Assembly: GCF_008704205.1 (NCBI RefSeq)
Contig: NZ_VXLC01000001.1
Location: forward strand, 1-64,000
DNA: 64,000 nt
From: Nocardia colli
Lineage (GTDB): Bacteria; Actinomycetota; Actinomycetes; Mycobacteriales; Mycobacteriaceae
Direction: 5' to 3'
Below the pieces are notes generated by a model, which was given only the letters and a program-made list of their open reading frames with translations, ran no database searches and was not told the DNA's origin. Each line of letters opens with the position of its first letter. Within the stretch, counting starts at the first letter, position 1. A program made the position numbers and the translations under genes. Below, piece by piece: positions 46,737-55,138 of this stretch.

Positions 46737-46937
46737 TCAGGCGAAGGTTTGGTTGCGCGCGGCGAGGGCGGCGCGGAGTTTGGTGACCGCGGTCGGGCCG
46801 ACCCCGTGCAGCGCGGCGAGATCGCGCTCGGTCCAGGAGGTGAGGTCGTCGAGGTCGCGGATTCCGGCCGCGGCCAAGGCGCGTTCAGCGGGTTTGCCGA
46901 GTTGGCCAGGCAGATCCGAATCGCTCATGGCGTCCAT
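46737..46937 (-). CDS. Small helix-hairpin-helix protein
   Basis: 66 residues from ATG 46937 (46928 also possible). One HhH motif, LHGVGPTAVTKLRAAL, as in the C-terminal region of DNA-binding proteins and RNA polymerase alpha-like small proteins; LGKPAERALAAAGIRDLDDL precedes it. Commonly annotated as a DNA-binding protein of unknown role. Confidence 0.72.
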   Translation of the reverse strand: MDAMSDSDLPGQLGKPAERALAAAGIRDLDDLTSWTERDLAALHGVGPTAVTKLRAALAARNQTFA

Positions 46938-47080
46938 GATGCCTGGTAGAGGCGTTGTTCGCGAGCACACCGGCGGCTACCTACGCACTCGACGCGATGG
47001 TGTGACGTACGACCCGTAAAGTCGTCTCACAACAGCACCACACGAAGAACGCGGCACACCGTGCAGCGCGAGGAGCACCA

Positions 47081-47857
47081 GTGTCACTCGATCAGCCACT
47101 CGCCCCGCTTCCCCAGGAGGGCATGGGCTTTGCTTCGGCGTGGCCCATCCGGGCTGGCGATGTGGACCCTTACGATCGGCTGCGCTTCGACGCCGTCGCC
47201 CGCTACCTGCAGGACATCGCCTGGGAAAACCTGCACAAGACGTTCCTGAGCCGCAGCGATCCGAACTGGATCGTGCGGCGCACGGTGATCGACGTGATCC
47301 GGCCGATCCTGTGGCCGGACGAGGTGCAGCTGCTGCGCTGGTGCTCGGCGATGTCGACCCGCTGGACGAACATGCGGGTGCGGGTGACCAGCTCGAACGG
47401 TGGGCTGATCGAGACCGAGGGCTTCTGGATCAACATCAGCGAGTCGACCGGGATGCCCGCGCGGATCAGCGACGAGGGCCTGGCCTATCTCGCGCAGACC
47501 ACGCAGGAGCATCGGCTGCGCTGGCGGCCGTACCTGACCGACACCTCGCCGTCCGAGTCGGACACCGACATGCCGTTTCCGGTGCGCGCGACCGACATCG
47601 ACCAGTACAACCACGTCAACAACGCCTGTTACTGGCAGGCGGTGGAACAGTTCATGGTCGAGTACCCGAAGCTGCTCGCCGGTCCGCATCGCGCGGTCAT
47701 CGAATATGTCGCGCCGGTGCTCGCGCGTCAGCACGTGACCGTGCGCAGCCGGTTCGAACCGGGCGATCGCACGGGGCGGCCGGTGCTTCGCCTGTGGTTC
47801 GTGGTCGGCGGGACGACCACCACGGTCGTCCGCATCATGCCGCTGCCGCCCGAATAG
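47081..47857 (+). CDS. Acyl-ACP thioesterase (FatA-type double hotdog)
   Basis: 258 residues from GTG 47081 (GAGGAG upstream). Two hotdog repeats: ASAWPIRAGDVDPYDRLRFD with WIVRRTVIDV, then FPVRATDIDQYNHVNNACYW. The D-x-N-x-H-V-N-N motif is the catalytic region of acyl-[ACP] thioesterases. It releases free fatty acids. A bidirectional hairpin follows the stop. Confidence 0.9.
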   Translation: MSLDQPLAPLPQEGMGFASAWPIRAGDVDPYDRLRFDAVARYLQDIAWENLHKTFLSRSDPNWIVRRTVIDVIRPILWPDEVQLLRWCSAMSTRWTNMRVRVTSSNGGLIETEGFWINISESTGMPARISDEGLAYLAQTTQEHRLRWRPYLTDTSPSESDTDMPFPVRATDIDQYNHVNNACYWQAVEQFMVEYPKLLAGPHRAVIEYVAPVLARQHVTVRSRFEPGDRTGRPVLRLWFVVGGTTTTVVRIMPLPPE

Positions 47858-47862
47858 GCAGT

Positions 47863-47894
47863 GGCCGACCGGAACCTGACGGATCCGGTCGGCC
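47863..47894. terminator. Bidirectional hairpin between the thioesterase and FprB-like genes
   Basis: GGCCGACCGGA / TCCGGTCGGCC, 11-bp perfect stem with a 10-base loop, in the 44-nt convergent gap. Confidence 0.7.
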
Positions 47895-47901
47895 GGCTCC
47901 G

Positions 47902-49572
47902 TCAGCCGCGTGCGGCCTTCAGCAGATCCTCGCGGGTGGTGAACTTGACCCGCGGCCGGCCCGCGGACTTGCCCGCGGCCTTCTCCGCCTGATCGATCGC
48001 CCGCCAGCCGTCCCGATCCACCAGATCGGCCTGCCGCTCATTGAGCAACGCCTTCAGCGCCGCTCGATTCGCCTCGGGCGCACCGAGTTTGCCGCTGGTG
48101 AAGTCGGCGATCAGGTTCTCCACCGTTTCCTCGGCATCGGTCCGGTTCGAGCCGATGACGCCGCGCGGGCCGCGCTTGATCCAGCCGCTCGCGTACACGC
48201 CGGACAGCGGGGTGCCGTCGGTGTCGAGCACCCGGCCGTGTTCGTTCGGCAGCACGCCGCGCCGCTCGTCGAACGGCAGGTCGGCGACGGCCGAACCGCG
48301 GTAGCCGATGGAACGCAGCACCAGCGAGGCCTCGATCCGCTCGGTGCGCTCGGTCGCCCGCGCCACCAATTGGCCGTTGTCCTCGAACAATTCGTTGTGC
48401 ACGAACTCGATCGCCTCGACGTGGTCGGTGCCGGTGAGCGCGGTCGGCGAGGCCAGGTAGCGGAAGATGATCCGCTTGTGGCTCGGGTCGCGCGGCGCGC
48501 CGGCGTACTCCTCGGCGAGGGTGTACTTGAGCTTCAGCGACGGTTCGATGTCCGGGTCGTCGAGCAGCGACTGGCTGGCGTGATCGAGCGCCAGATCGGA
48601 CTCGTCGACCACGACGTCGATGCCCCTGAGGTGGGCCAGCGCCAGGAACTCCGACGACGTGTACGCCGCCTGCAGCGGGCCGCGGCGGCCGAGCACGACC
48701 ACCTCGCGAATATTGCTGCGCCGCAGGGCGTCCAGGGCGTGGTCGGCGATGTCGGTCTTGGCCAGCTCGTCCGGGTCGACGGTCAGCACGCGGGCGACGT
48801 CCAGGGCGACGTTGCCGTTGCCGACGATCACCGCCCGCTCGCCGGACAGGTCGAACTGCCGGTCCGCGAAGTCGGGATGGCCGTTGTACCAGGCGACGAA
48901 CTCGGTGGCCGAGTGGCTGCCCGGCAGATCCTCGCCCGGCACATCGAGGCGACGGTCGGTCGACGCGCCGACCGCGTAGATCACCGCGTGGTGGTGCTTC
49001 AGCAGCTCCTCGTGCGAGATGTGCGTGCCGATCTCGACATTCAGGTAGTACTGCAAGGTCTCGCGCCGGAACGCGGACTCGAACAGGCTCGACACCGTCT
49101 TCGTGCCGGGGTGATCGGGGGCCACGCCCGCCCGGACCAGACCCCACGGGGTCGGCACCCGGTCGAACATCTCGATCTCCACGTCCGCCCGGCGCAGCAG
49201 CTCGTCGGCGGCGTAGCAGGCCGCCGGGCCGGCCCCGACGATCGCGACCCGCAGGGTGCCGAGCTCCTTCGGCGGCCGGGGCGGGGTGACGATCGGGTCG
49301 AAGTTCGACTCGAGCGGATGCCGTTCGAAATAGGCGGCATTGATCTCGCGGTATCTGGCCAGCGATGCGGTCAGGTCGTCTTCGGAGAAGATCGCCTCGA
49401 CCGGGCACGCATCGACGCACGCACCGCAGTCGATACAGGTGTCGGGGTCGATGTAGAGCATCTCGGTCGTCGCGAACTCCGGTTGATCCGGAGTCGGACG
49501 GATGCAATCGACAGGGCACTCGGAAACGCAGCTGGCGTCGTTGCAACAACGCTGCGTGATTACGTAGGCCAT
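47902..49572 (-). CDS. fprB: Ferredoxin-fused NADP reductase (FprB-like)
   Basis: 556 residues from ATG 49572. Residues 1 to about 80 form a 7Fe/8Fe ferredoxin (CCNDASCVSECPVDCIRP and DTCIDCGACVDACPVEAIF). The rest is an adrenodoxin reductase-type flavoprotein: VAIVGAGPAACYAADELLRR, GLVRAGVAPDHPGTK, VIVGNGNVALDVARVL and the C-terminal GWIKRGPRGVIGSNRTDAEE. Same build as mycobacterial FprB. It moves electrons between NADPH and ferredoxin, for P450s or other oxygenases. Confidence 0.93.
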   Translation of the reverse strand: MAYVITQRCCNDASCVSECPVDCIRPTPDQPEFATTEMLYIDPDTCIDCGACVDACPVEAIFSEDDLTASLARYREINAAYFERHPLESNFDPIVTPPRPPKELGTLRVAIVGAGPAACYAADELLRRADVEIEMFDRVPTPWGLVRAGVAPDHPGTKTVSSLFESAFRRETLQYYLNVEIGTHISHEELLKHHHAVIYAVGASTDRRLDVPGEDLPGSHSATEFVAWYNGHPDFADRQFDLSGERAVIVGNGNVALDVARVLTVDPDELAKTDIADHALDALRRSNIREVVVLGRRGPLQAAYTSSEFLALAHLRGIDVVVDESDLALDHASQSLLDDPDIEPSLKLKYTLAEEYAGAPRDPSHKRIIFRYLASPTALTGTDHVEAIEFVHNELFEDNGQLVARATERTERIEASLVLRSIGYRGSAVADLPFDERRGVLPNEHGRVLDTDGTPLSGVYASGWIKRGPRGVIGSNRTDAEETVENLIADFTSGKLGAPEANRAALKALLNERQADLVDRDGWRAIDQAEKAAGKSAGRPRVKFTTREDLLKAARG

Positions 49573-49718
49573 ATTGTGCAGATCCTCGAAGATGTACGTG
49601 GGCTGTAGGCCACCCGGTGGGCAGAGGTGGACAAAAACGGCACGACGCGGAACCACCGCGATGTGACGCCGCTTTCAGTTTGCCTCGAGTGTGTTCGAGG
49701 CCATGCGACCGGAGGCCT

Positions 49719-49724
49719 TACGGT
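49719..49724 (+). promoter_or_regulatory. -10 element of the SixA-like gene
   Basis: TACGGT, 6 nt before ATG 49731; leaderless arrangement. Confidence 0.5.
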
Positions 49725-49730
49725 ATCTCC

Positions 49731-50222
49731 ATGGTGCGGACTCTGATCCTCATGCGGCACGGCAAGTCGGCCTATCCCGACGGTGTCGGCGACCACGAAC
49801 GCCCGCTCGCGCCGCGCGGGCAACGCGAAGCCGGGCTGGCGGGCGAGTGGTTGCGAACGACGCAACCGACGATCGACGCGGTGCGGTGCTCCACCGCGAC
49901 GCGCACGAGAGAAACCCTGGCGGCCACCGGGATCGACGCCCCGGTGGTCTACGAGGCGGGCATCTACGAGGCCTCCCCGCAGAGCCTCATCGAGCTGGTC
50001 CAGCTCAGCGACGACGACGTGGCGACGCTGCTGGTGATCGGGCACGCGCCCGGAATGCCATGGACGGCATGGGAATTGGCGAGCAATCGAAGTTCGACGC
50101 CCGCGATCGAGCTCAGTCGCAAGTTCCCGACCTCGGCGCTGGCCGTGCTCGAATTCGACCGGCCGTGGGCACAGGTCGATCCGGGAACCGGTGAGCTGGT
50201 GCGTTTCCACATCCCCCGCTGA
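49731..50222 (+). CDS. Histidine phosphatase (SixA-like)
   Basis: 163 residues. RHG motif LILMRHGKSAYPDG at the N-terminus, RPLAPRGQREAGLAGEWL, STATRTRETL, and the second catalytic His in LLVIGHAPGM. It dephosphorylates phosphohistidine or a small phosphoester. Confidence 0.9.
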   Translation: MVRTLILMRHGKSAYPDGVGDHERPLAPRGQREAGLAGEWLRTTQPTIDAVRCSTATRTRETLAATGIDAPVVYEAGIYEASPQSLIELVQLSDDDVATLLVIGHAPGMPWTAWELASNRSSTPAIELSRKFPTSALAVLEFDRPWAQVDPGTGELVRFHIPR

Positions 50223-50230
50223 ATGCGCGG

Positions 50231-50434
50231 TCAGCGCAGCAGCTTGCCGCCGACCACCACGACCGCGCCGAGCACGACCAGCAGCACGAACGCGGCGAAA
50301 CCGCCGAGCAGCCACCACACGACGGCGAGTGCGAGTACCACCGGCGCCACCGCGATGGCGGTGATCACCGGGCTTTCCTTGACCGTTGCCAGGGCCGAGC
50401 GGGCCCTGATCCGGTTGACGTCCTTACCAGGCAT
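50231..50434 (-). CDS. Small membrane protein
   Basis: 67 residues from ATG 50434 (GGGGAC immediately upstream). A basic N-terminus precedes two hydrophobic helices (ITAIAVAPVVLALAVVWWLL and FAAFVLLVVLGAVVVVGG). Unknown function; convergent with the SixA-like gene. Confidence 0.72.
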   Translation of the reverse strand: MPGKDVNRIRARSALATVKESPVITAIAVAPVVLALAVVWWLLGGFAAFVLLVVLGAVVVVGGKLLR

Positions 50435-50492
50435 GTCCCCAGGGTAAGCCGGAACTCGGGACTTTGTCGGCGACCGGTGAGATGCTCGGGCG

Positions 50493-50861
50493 ATGGATTG
50501 GAAAATCGAGCTCATCGCGATCCCCGTCACCGACGTGGACCGCGCGAAGGACTTCTACACCAAGATCGGATTCAACGCCGACCACGATCACCGGGTGAAC
50601 GAGAACCTGCGTTTCGTCCAGCTCACGCCGCCCGGATCGGGGTGCTCGATCTGCATCGGCGAAGGGATCACCGAAGCCGCGCCCGGCAGCGTGCGGGGCA
50701 TGCAGATCGTGGTCTCCAACGCGGAAGAGGCGTACCAGCAGTTGGTCGCCGCCGGGGTGGACGCGAAGCCGGTGGAAACCTTGAGCTGGGGCAGCTTCAC
50801 CTACTTCGCCGACCCCGATGGGAATCAGTGGGCCGTGCAGGAATTGCCGAAGAAGGACTGA
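50493..50861 (+). CDS. VOC-family (glyoxalase/bleomycin resistance-like) protein
   Basis: 122 residues: IPVTDVDRAKDFYTKIGF, FVQLTPPGSGCSICIGEG, and the C-terminal FADPDGNQWAVQEL. Single VOC domain, dimer expected. Substrate unknown. Confidence 0.87.
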   Translation: MDWKIELIAIPVTDVDRAKDFYTKIGFNADHDHRVNENLRFVQLTPPGSGCSICIGEGITEAAPGSVRGMQIVVSNAEEAYQQLVAAGVDAKPVETLSWGSFTYFADPDGNQWAVQELPKKD

Positions 50862-50921
50862 GCGCGGACATTCGCTCCCATCATCGAGACGATCGTTGTT
50901 ACCTATCGACCGAAGAGCCGG

Positions 50922-51500
50922 TCAGGACCGGCCCAGCTGATCCAGCTGGATAGTCACCGAGCACGGCGAGGTGGCCTTGAAGGTACCGGTCACCTCGTCA
51001 CCGTCATAGGTGCGTTCCTTCGCACGCCGCAAAGCAAGCAGCTGCACTGTCGGCTCCAGGTCGAAAATCCAATAGTGCGGAATCCCGGCCTCGGCGTACT
51101 CCGCACGCTTCGTCAGATAGTCCATCCGCCGGGAGCCCGTCGAGACGATTTCGACAACTAGGCGAGCGCCGCATGCACGCAGGATCGCGTCGCCGCCCTT
51201 GCATCGGTCGTACTCGGTTCGATCGACGACAACAAGATCCGGCCTGCGGACTGTTGCGGGCTCATCGGAAGCAGCAAGCTGAAGATCTACATCCACGCTG
51301 GGCACGACGACGAGATCTGGCGGCAGATCCTCCTTCAGACGGGCATAGAGCTGCATGACGGCGACCATGTGATCCGGTGTCGGCGACGGCATCATGGCGA
51401 GCAATCCCTCCTGCAACTCCCAGCGATACTCGTCGTCCTCGCCGAGCGCGATGTATCCGTCGACCGTCAAGGGCCGCCCTGGCGCTGGAAGTCCTGCCAC
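50922..51500 (-). CDS. Uma2-family (DUF820, PD-(D/E)XK) protein
   Basis: 192 residues from GTG 51500, GGGGAGG 8 nt upstream. YRWELQEGLLAMMPSPTPDH, RRPDLVVVDRTEYD, LVVEIVSTGSRRMDYLTKRAEYAEAG-like nuclease core, then HYWIFDLEP. The fold is that of restriction-type endonucleases; Uma2 proteins spread with transposons in cyanobacteria but are chromosomal and of unknown role in actinobacteria. Confidence 0.85.
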   Translation of the reverse strand: MAGLPAPGRPLTVDGYIALGEDDEYRWELQEGLLAMMPSPTPDHMVAVMQLYARLKEDLPPDLVVVPSVDVDLQLAASDEPATVRRPDLVVVDRTEYDRCKGGDAILRACGARLVVEIVSTGSRRMDYLTKRAEYAEAGIPHYWIFDLEPTVQLLALRRAKERTYDGDEVTGTFKATSPCSVTIQLDQLGRS

Positions 51501-51590
51501 GTTCCTTACCTCCCCACGAATCCGACTCGGTTCCGGCACGCAACATATACGCGCCGAGGTGCGGCAATCCGGCGTTTGCGTACATTGGAG

Positions 51591-51621
51591 TTGCTTGGAG
51601 TGCACTCCAGGTGGGTAGCGT
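51591..51621 (+). promoter_or_regulatory. MerR-type promoter with 19-bp spacer and palindrome
   Basis: TTGCTT (51591-51596) and TAGCGT (51616-51621) are separated by 19 bp, the overlong spacer of MerR-activated promoters. Inside it lies a perfect 14-bp palindrome, TGGAGTGCACTCCA (51596-51609). It precedes the MerR gene, so autoregulation is likely. Confidence 0.65.
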
Positions 51622-51651
51622 CGTCAGGGTTCTACGGGAAGGGCGAGTGTC

Positions 51652-52107
51652 GTGGGTGAAGCCGCATTGAACGAGCGGGGTGGGGAGTGGGAGCAGCCTC
51701 GGTATTCGATCGGCGAGGTGGCCGAGCGGTCGGGGCTGAGCCGGGACACGCTGCGCTGGTATGAGCGGATCGGGCTGATGGACTACATCGGGCGCGATCA
51801 CGCGGGGAAGCGGCGGTTCAGCAATCGAGACCTGGAATGGCTCGCGCTGATCGGACGATTGCGAACCACGGGGATGTCGGTGGCGGACATGGTCCGCTAT
51901 GCCGAGCTGGTGCGCGAAGGGGAATCCACATTCCCCGAGCGGCTGGCGATGTTCCGCAAAACCCGCGCCGAGGTGCTCGCCAAGATCGATGAACTGCAAC
52001 AGACCGTGGCCGTATTGGACTACAAGATCGATATCTACGAGGGCAAAGCCCAACTGGCCCGGCCGGCCACGATCACCGTGCGGGACAGCGAAGGGATCAA
52101 CGCGTGA
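51652..52107 (+). CDS. MerR-family regulator
   Basis: 151 residues from GTG 51652. YSIGEVAERSGLSRDTLRWY is the MerR helix-turn-helix; a long dimerisation helix follows (RLAMFRKTRAEVLAKIDELQ). No Cys cluster, so not a metal sensor. It overlaps the remnant of an aldo/keto reductase start by GTGA, the gene pair usual for this MerR group. Confidence 0.9.
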   Translation: MGEAALNERGGEWEQPRYSIGEVAERSGLSRDTLRWYERIGLMDYIGRDHAGKRRFSNRDLEWLALIGRLRTTGMSVADMVRYAELVREGESTFPERLAMFRKTRAEVLAKIDELQQTVAVLDYKIDIYEGKAQLARPATITVRDSEGINA

Positions 52108-52172
52108 CCGGAACATTGCCGGCCACCACACTGGGTGGCAGTGGCATCGAACCGACCGCCGGCCGGGAATAG
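52104..52172 (+). pseudogene. N-terminal remnant of an aldo/keto reductase gene
   Basis: 22 codons from GTG 52104, overlapping the MerR stop: VTGTLPATTLGGSGIEPTAG, then RE and TAG. The TLGGSGIE pattern is the N-terminal strand of aldo/keto reductases (family pattern T-LGxSGxxV). The rest of the gene is missing; the ABM gene starts 30 nt later. I read this as a deletion that removed nearly all of the reductase. Confidence 0.55.
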
Positions 52173-52202
52173 CAAGCACCACAACAGATCAGGAGTTCCA
52201 CC

Positions 52203-52493
52203 GTGTCCACGCTGACGCTCAATGTCCGCTTCACCGCCAAGCAAGGCCACGAGGCCGAGCTGCGCGAGGTGTTGCAGGACATGATCGAGCCGACCCTCGC
52301 CGAGAGCGGCTGCCTCGCCTACGAGCTGTATCTGCACCCGACCGATCCGAGCCGGGTGGTGCTGCTCGAGGAATGGGTGGACGCCGAGGCGTTGGCGGCG
52401 CACTTCGAGACCCCGCATCTGAAGCGGTGCGCGGCGGCCCTGGACCAGATCCTGGTCGAGCCGTTCAATCTCCGGCGATTCGCCGAGATCTAG
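52203..52493 (+). CDS. Antibiotic biosynthesis monooxygenase (ABM)-domain protein
   Basis: 96 residues from GTG 52203, AGGAG 7 nt upstream. LNVRFTAKQGHEAELREVL and LAYELYLHPTDPSRVVLLEEW are typical of small ABM/YgiN-type ferredoxin-like proteins. Likely quinone or small-molecule monooxygenase controlled by the MerR protein upstream. Confidence 0.87.
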   Translation: MSTLTLNVRFTAKQGHEAELREVLQDMIEPTLAESGCLAYELYLHPTDPSRVVLLEEWVDAEALAAHFETPHLKRCAAALDQILVEPFNLRRFAEI

Positions 52494-52547
52494 GGACGAG
52501 CACGCGGCTCCGGCGACCCGAGTTCGGATCGCCGGGGCCGCGGCGTT

Positions 52548-52718
52548 TCAGTGGAACGTGCGCCCACCCAGCGAGGCGCTGATGATGGCCGGCGGCGTCC
52601 AGCCGACCATGAAATTCGCGCGCTCCTGCGGGGTGAGATCCTGCCTGGCCCAGATGCGGTGCGCGCTGCGGCGGCAGGCGGCGACCAAGGTGGGGGCGGT
52701 GCGGTTGCGGAACCTCAT
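52548..52718 (-). CDS. Small conserved-looking protein, 56 residues
   Basis: ATG 52718 has AAGGAG 8 nt upstream. The product reads MRFRNRTAPTLVAACRRSAH at its start, with DLTPQERANFMVGWTPPAII in the second half and ends GGRTFH. It is basic, soluble and free of signal or TM features. The good ribosome site and coherent amphipathic sequence support it; I do not recognise the family. Confidence 0.6.
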   Translation of the reverse strand: MRFRNRTAPTLVAACRRSAHRIWARQDLTPQERANFMVGWTPPAIISASLGGRTFH

Positions 52719-52891
52719 GACGTTTTCTCCTTCGATGGACCTCCATATTTGTCCCGTGAGCGGGGCCGGGACAGTGGTCGCGGACGATCTCTACGAGTTC
52801 TGTACGCCGGTGTAAATGAACTCGGACCCCGGTCCGTTTGAACCGGACCCCACCGGATGCCCGGCCGCGCGGGCTACTACCATCCAATGGA

Positions 52892-53686
52892 GTGAAGCCC
52901 GATGTCCCGCACGATCGCGTCTGGATCGACAAACAGACGCCCGCCGCGTTCCGCGCCCTCATCCGGGTCGCGAACGAAGTACATGCCGCAGCGGCCGAGG
53001 CCGGCCTGGACCGCAAGCTCATCGAGCTGGTCAACCTGCGGGTCTCGCAGATCAGCGGCTGCGCCTTCTGCCTGGACACGCACCAGCGCGCCGCGCTCGC
53101 CGCGGGGAACACCGAGCAGGAAATCGCCGTGCTGCCCGCGTGGCGGCGCACCGAGCTGTATTCACCGCTGGAGCAGGCCGCGCTCGGGCTGGCCGAGGCC
53201 ACCGCGACGCTGCCGGACGAGCACACGCTGGAGCGTGAGTACGCGCTCGCGCGCAAAGTTCTGACCGACGATCAGCTCTCGGTCGTCGTCTGGGCCGCCA
53301 CCACGATCGGCGCGTTCAATCGCGTGTCGATCCTCAGCAGACATCCGGTACGCGCATCGAAGGAGAAGTCGACCATGACTACACCCGCCTCGGAATCCAA
53401 GGTTGTCCGCAACGACGAGAAGCACCGGTACGAGGTGTTCTACGGCGGCGACCTGGCCGGGTTCGCCGAGTACGAGGAGCGCGACGACGAGACGGTGTTC
53501 ACCCACACCGAGATCGACGGCGCGTTCTCCGGCAAGGGACTCGGCAGCACGCTGGCCAAGCACGCCGTCGAGGACGCGGTCGAGCGGAACCGGGCGATCC
53601 GGCCGCTGTGCCCGTTCATCCGGGCTTACCTGGACAAGCACCCGCAGTACGACGCGCATGTGATCGGTAAGGGCATCACTCGGTGA
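52892..53686 (+). CDS. Carboxymuconolactone decarboxylase (AhpD-like) fused to a YjdJ/GNAT-type acetyltransferase domain
   Basis: 264 residues from GTG 52892 (a TTG-started frame extends to 52838). Residues 1 to about 150 are CMD/AhpD-like, with the redox C57-x-x-C60 and H64 (ISGCAFCLDTHQRAAL). From residue 162 a second protein begins (MTTPASESKVVRNDEKHRYE) with the compact GNAT motif FSGKGLGSTLAKHAVEDAVE and IRPLCPFIRAYLDKHP. AAGGAG stands 9 nt before the internal ATG 53375, so the second domain may also be made alone. The two are usually separate genes. Its stop overlaps the pirin start (GTGA). Confidence 0.83.
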   Translation: MKPDVPHDRVWIDKQTPAAFRALIRVANEVHAAAAEAGLDRKLIELVNLRVSQISGCAFCLDTHQRAALAAGNTEQEIAVLPAWRRTELYSPLEQAALGLAEATATLPDEHTLEREYALARKVLTDDQLSVVVWAATTIGAFNRVSILSRHPVRASKEKSTMTTPASESKVVRNDEKHRYEVFYGGDLAGFAEYEERDDETVFTHTEIDGAFSGKGLGSTLAKHAVEDAVERNRAIRPLCPFIRAYLDKHPQYDAHVIGKGITR

Positions 53687-54669
53687 GCGACCTGGATTCG
53701 CATCCGGCGGAGGCGTTGTGCGAGCCGGCGCCCGGTCCGGGTCCGGTGGCGGAGCTGTACCCGTCACGGGAGGTGCCGCTCGGCGGTGTGCGCGGCGTCT
53801 TCGTGGAACGGGTTCTGCCGCAACGGGATCTGCCGACCGTCGGGGCGTGGTGCTTCCTCGATCACTTCGGGTCGCCGACGGTCACTGATACCGGGGCGTC
53901 CCCGGATATCGATCCGCACCCGCACATCGGCCTGCAAACGGTGACCTGGCCGTTCGACGGGCGGATCCGGCATCGCGACTCGGTCGGCTCCGATGTGGAG
54001 ATCGAGCCGGGGCAGCTGAATCTGATGACCTCGGGGCGCGGCATCGCGCATTCCGAGTACGGCGTGGCGGGCGCGCACGCGGGACACGGCTTGCAGTTGT
54101 GGATCGCCTTGCCCGGCAACCGGACCGGGATCGATCCGCACTTCGAGCAGCATCGTGAGCTGCCGGTCTATCAGGCGCCGGGCCTGCGCGCCATCGTGCT
54201 GATCGGCACGCTGGCCGGGATCGCCTCGCCCGCAACCGCATACACGCCGATCGTCGGCGCGGACGTGCGGCTGGAGCCGGGCGCGGCCACCCTGCCGCTG
54301 GAGCGTGGATTCGAGCACGCGCTGATGGTGATCGAGGGCGAGGTGACGGTCGACGGCACGCCGCTGACCGCGGGCCCGCTGCTCTACCTCGGCACCGATC
54401 GCGACGAGATCTCGCTGAGCAGCGCTGCCGGAGCGCATTTCGCGCTGATCGGCGGCGAGCCGTTCGGCGAGGAACTGGTGATGTGGTGGAACTTCGTCGG
54501 CCGCAGCCACGAAGAGATCGTGGCGGCCCGAAACGATTGGGAGAACCACGATCTCGGCCGCTTCGCGGACATCGCGGGACACCCGCCCGAGCAGCGCATC
54601 CCAGCCCCGCCGCTGCCCGGCCTGCATCTCAAGCCGCGCAAACGCCGGATCGGCCCGGCCAGAACCTGA
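53683..54669 (+). CDS. Pirin-family protein
   Basis: 328 residues from GTG 53683. Bicupin with the metal-site DPHPHIGLQTVTW, then GRGIAHSE, and the C-terminal WWNFVGRSHEEI. Bacterial pirins show quercetinase activity or act as redox regulators. Coupled to the CMD-GNAT gene by a 4-nt overlap. Confidence 0.92.
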   Translation: MSDLDSHPAEALCEPAPGPGPVAELYPSREVPLGGVRGVFVERVLPQRDLPTVGAWCFLDHFGSPTVTDTGASPDIDPHPHIGLQTVTWPFDGRIRHRDSVGSDVEIEPGQLNLMTSGRGIAHSEYGVAGAHAGHGLQLWIALPGNRTGIDPHFEQHRELPVYQAPGLRAIVLIGTLAGIASPATAYTPIVGADVRLEPGAATLPLERGFEHALMVIEGEVTVDGTPLTAGPLLYLGTDRDEISLSSAAGAHFALIGGEPFGEELVMWWNFVGRSHEEIVAARNDWENHDLGRFADIAGHPPEQRIPAPPLPGLHLKPRKRRIGPART

Positions 54670-54682
54670 TTCGGACGTGGCG

Positions 54683-55054
54683 TCAGGCGACCGCGGTGAA
54701 CAGCTCGTAGCTGTGGCCGTCGGGTGCGTGGACGTAGACGCCGCGGCCGCCACCTAGACGGTTGATCGCCCGGTCCCACCCATGTTGCGGACCGGACCCG
54801 TAGTCGACCGCGGGCCACCGGGTCAGCCGCTCGAGCACCGCGTCGAAGGTCTCGTCGTCGACGAGAAATCCGTAGTGGCCCGGTTCCACCCGGCCGCGGT
54901 CGTCGAAGTCGAGGGTGAGGTCGGCATTGACCTGCACCGGCGCGAACGGGTCGCTGGGCGCACCCACGGTGAGGCCCAGCAATTCGGCGAAAAACGTTGC
55001 GGCGGCGTGCCGGTCCGTCGCGGGCACGATCGTGTGATTCAAGACGATGGTCAC
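54683..55054 (-). CDS. VOC-family protein, divergent from a MarR regulator
   Basis: 123 residues from GTG 55054, AGGAGG 5 nt upstream. LNHTIVPATDRHAAATFFAE, GHYGFLVDDETFD and VYVHAPDGHSYELFT are VOC motifs. The neighbouring MarR gene and a shared palindrome suggest it handles a small toxic or signalling compound. Confidence 0.87.
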   Translation of the reverse strand: MTIVLNHTIVPATDRHAAATFFAELLGLTVGAPSDPFAPVQVNADLTLDFDDRGRVEPGHYGFLVDDETFDAVLERLTRWPAVDYGSGPQHGWDRAINRLGGGRGVYVHAPDGHSYELFTAVA

Positions 55055-55093
55055 GCTTACCTCCTAGATGCGTGCGGTTCACATATAAATATA

Positions 55094-55108
55094 CATGCGT
55101 ATCGCATG
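55094..55108. promoter_or_regulatory. MarR-type operator between VOC and MarR genes
   Basis: CATGCG-TAT-CGCATG, perfect 6-bp arms, in the 84-nt divergent gap, inside an AT-rich stretch (ATATAAATATA). It ends 30 nt before the MarR start. Confidence 0.5.
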
Positions 55109-55126
55109 CGATTGCCAGTGGCGGGT

Positions 55127-55132
55127 TAGGCT
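55127..55132 (+). promoter_or_regulatory. -10 element of the MarR gene
   Basis: TAGGCT, 6 nt before ATG 55139; leaderless arrangement. Confidence 0.5.
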
Positions 55133-55138
55133 GACACC

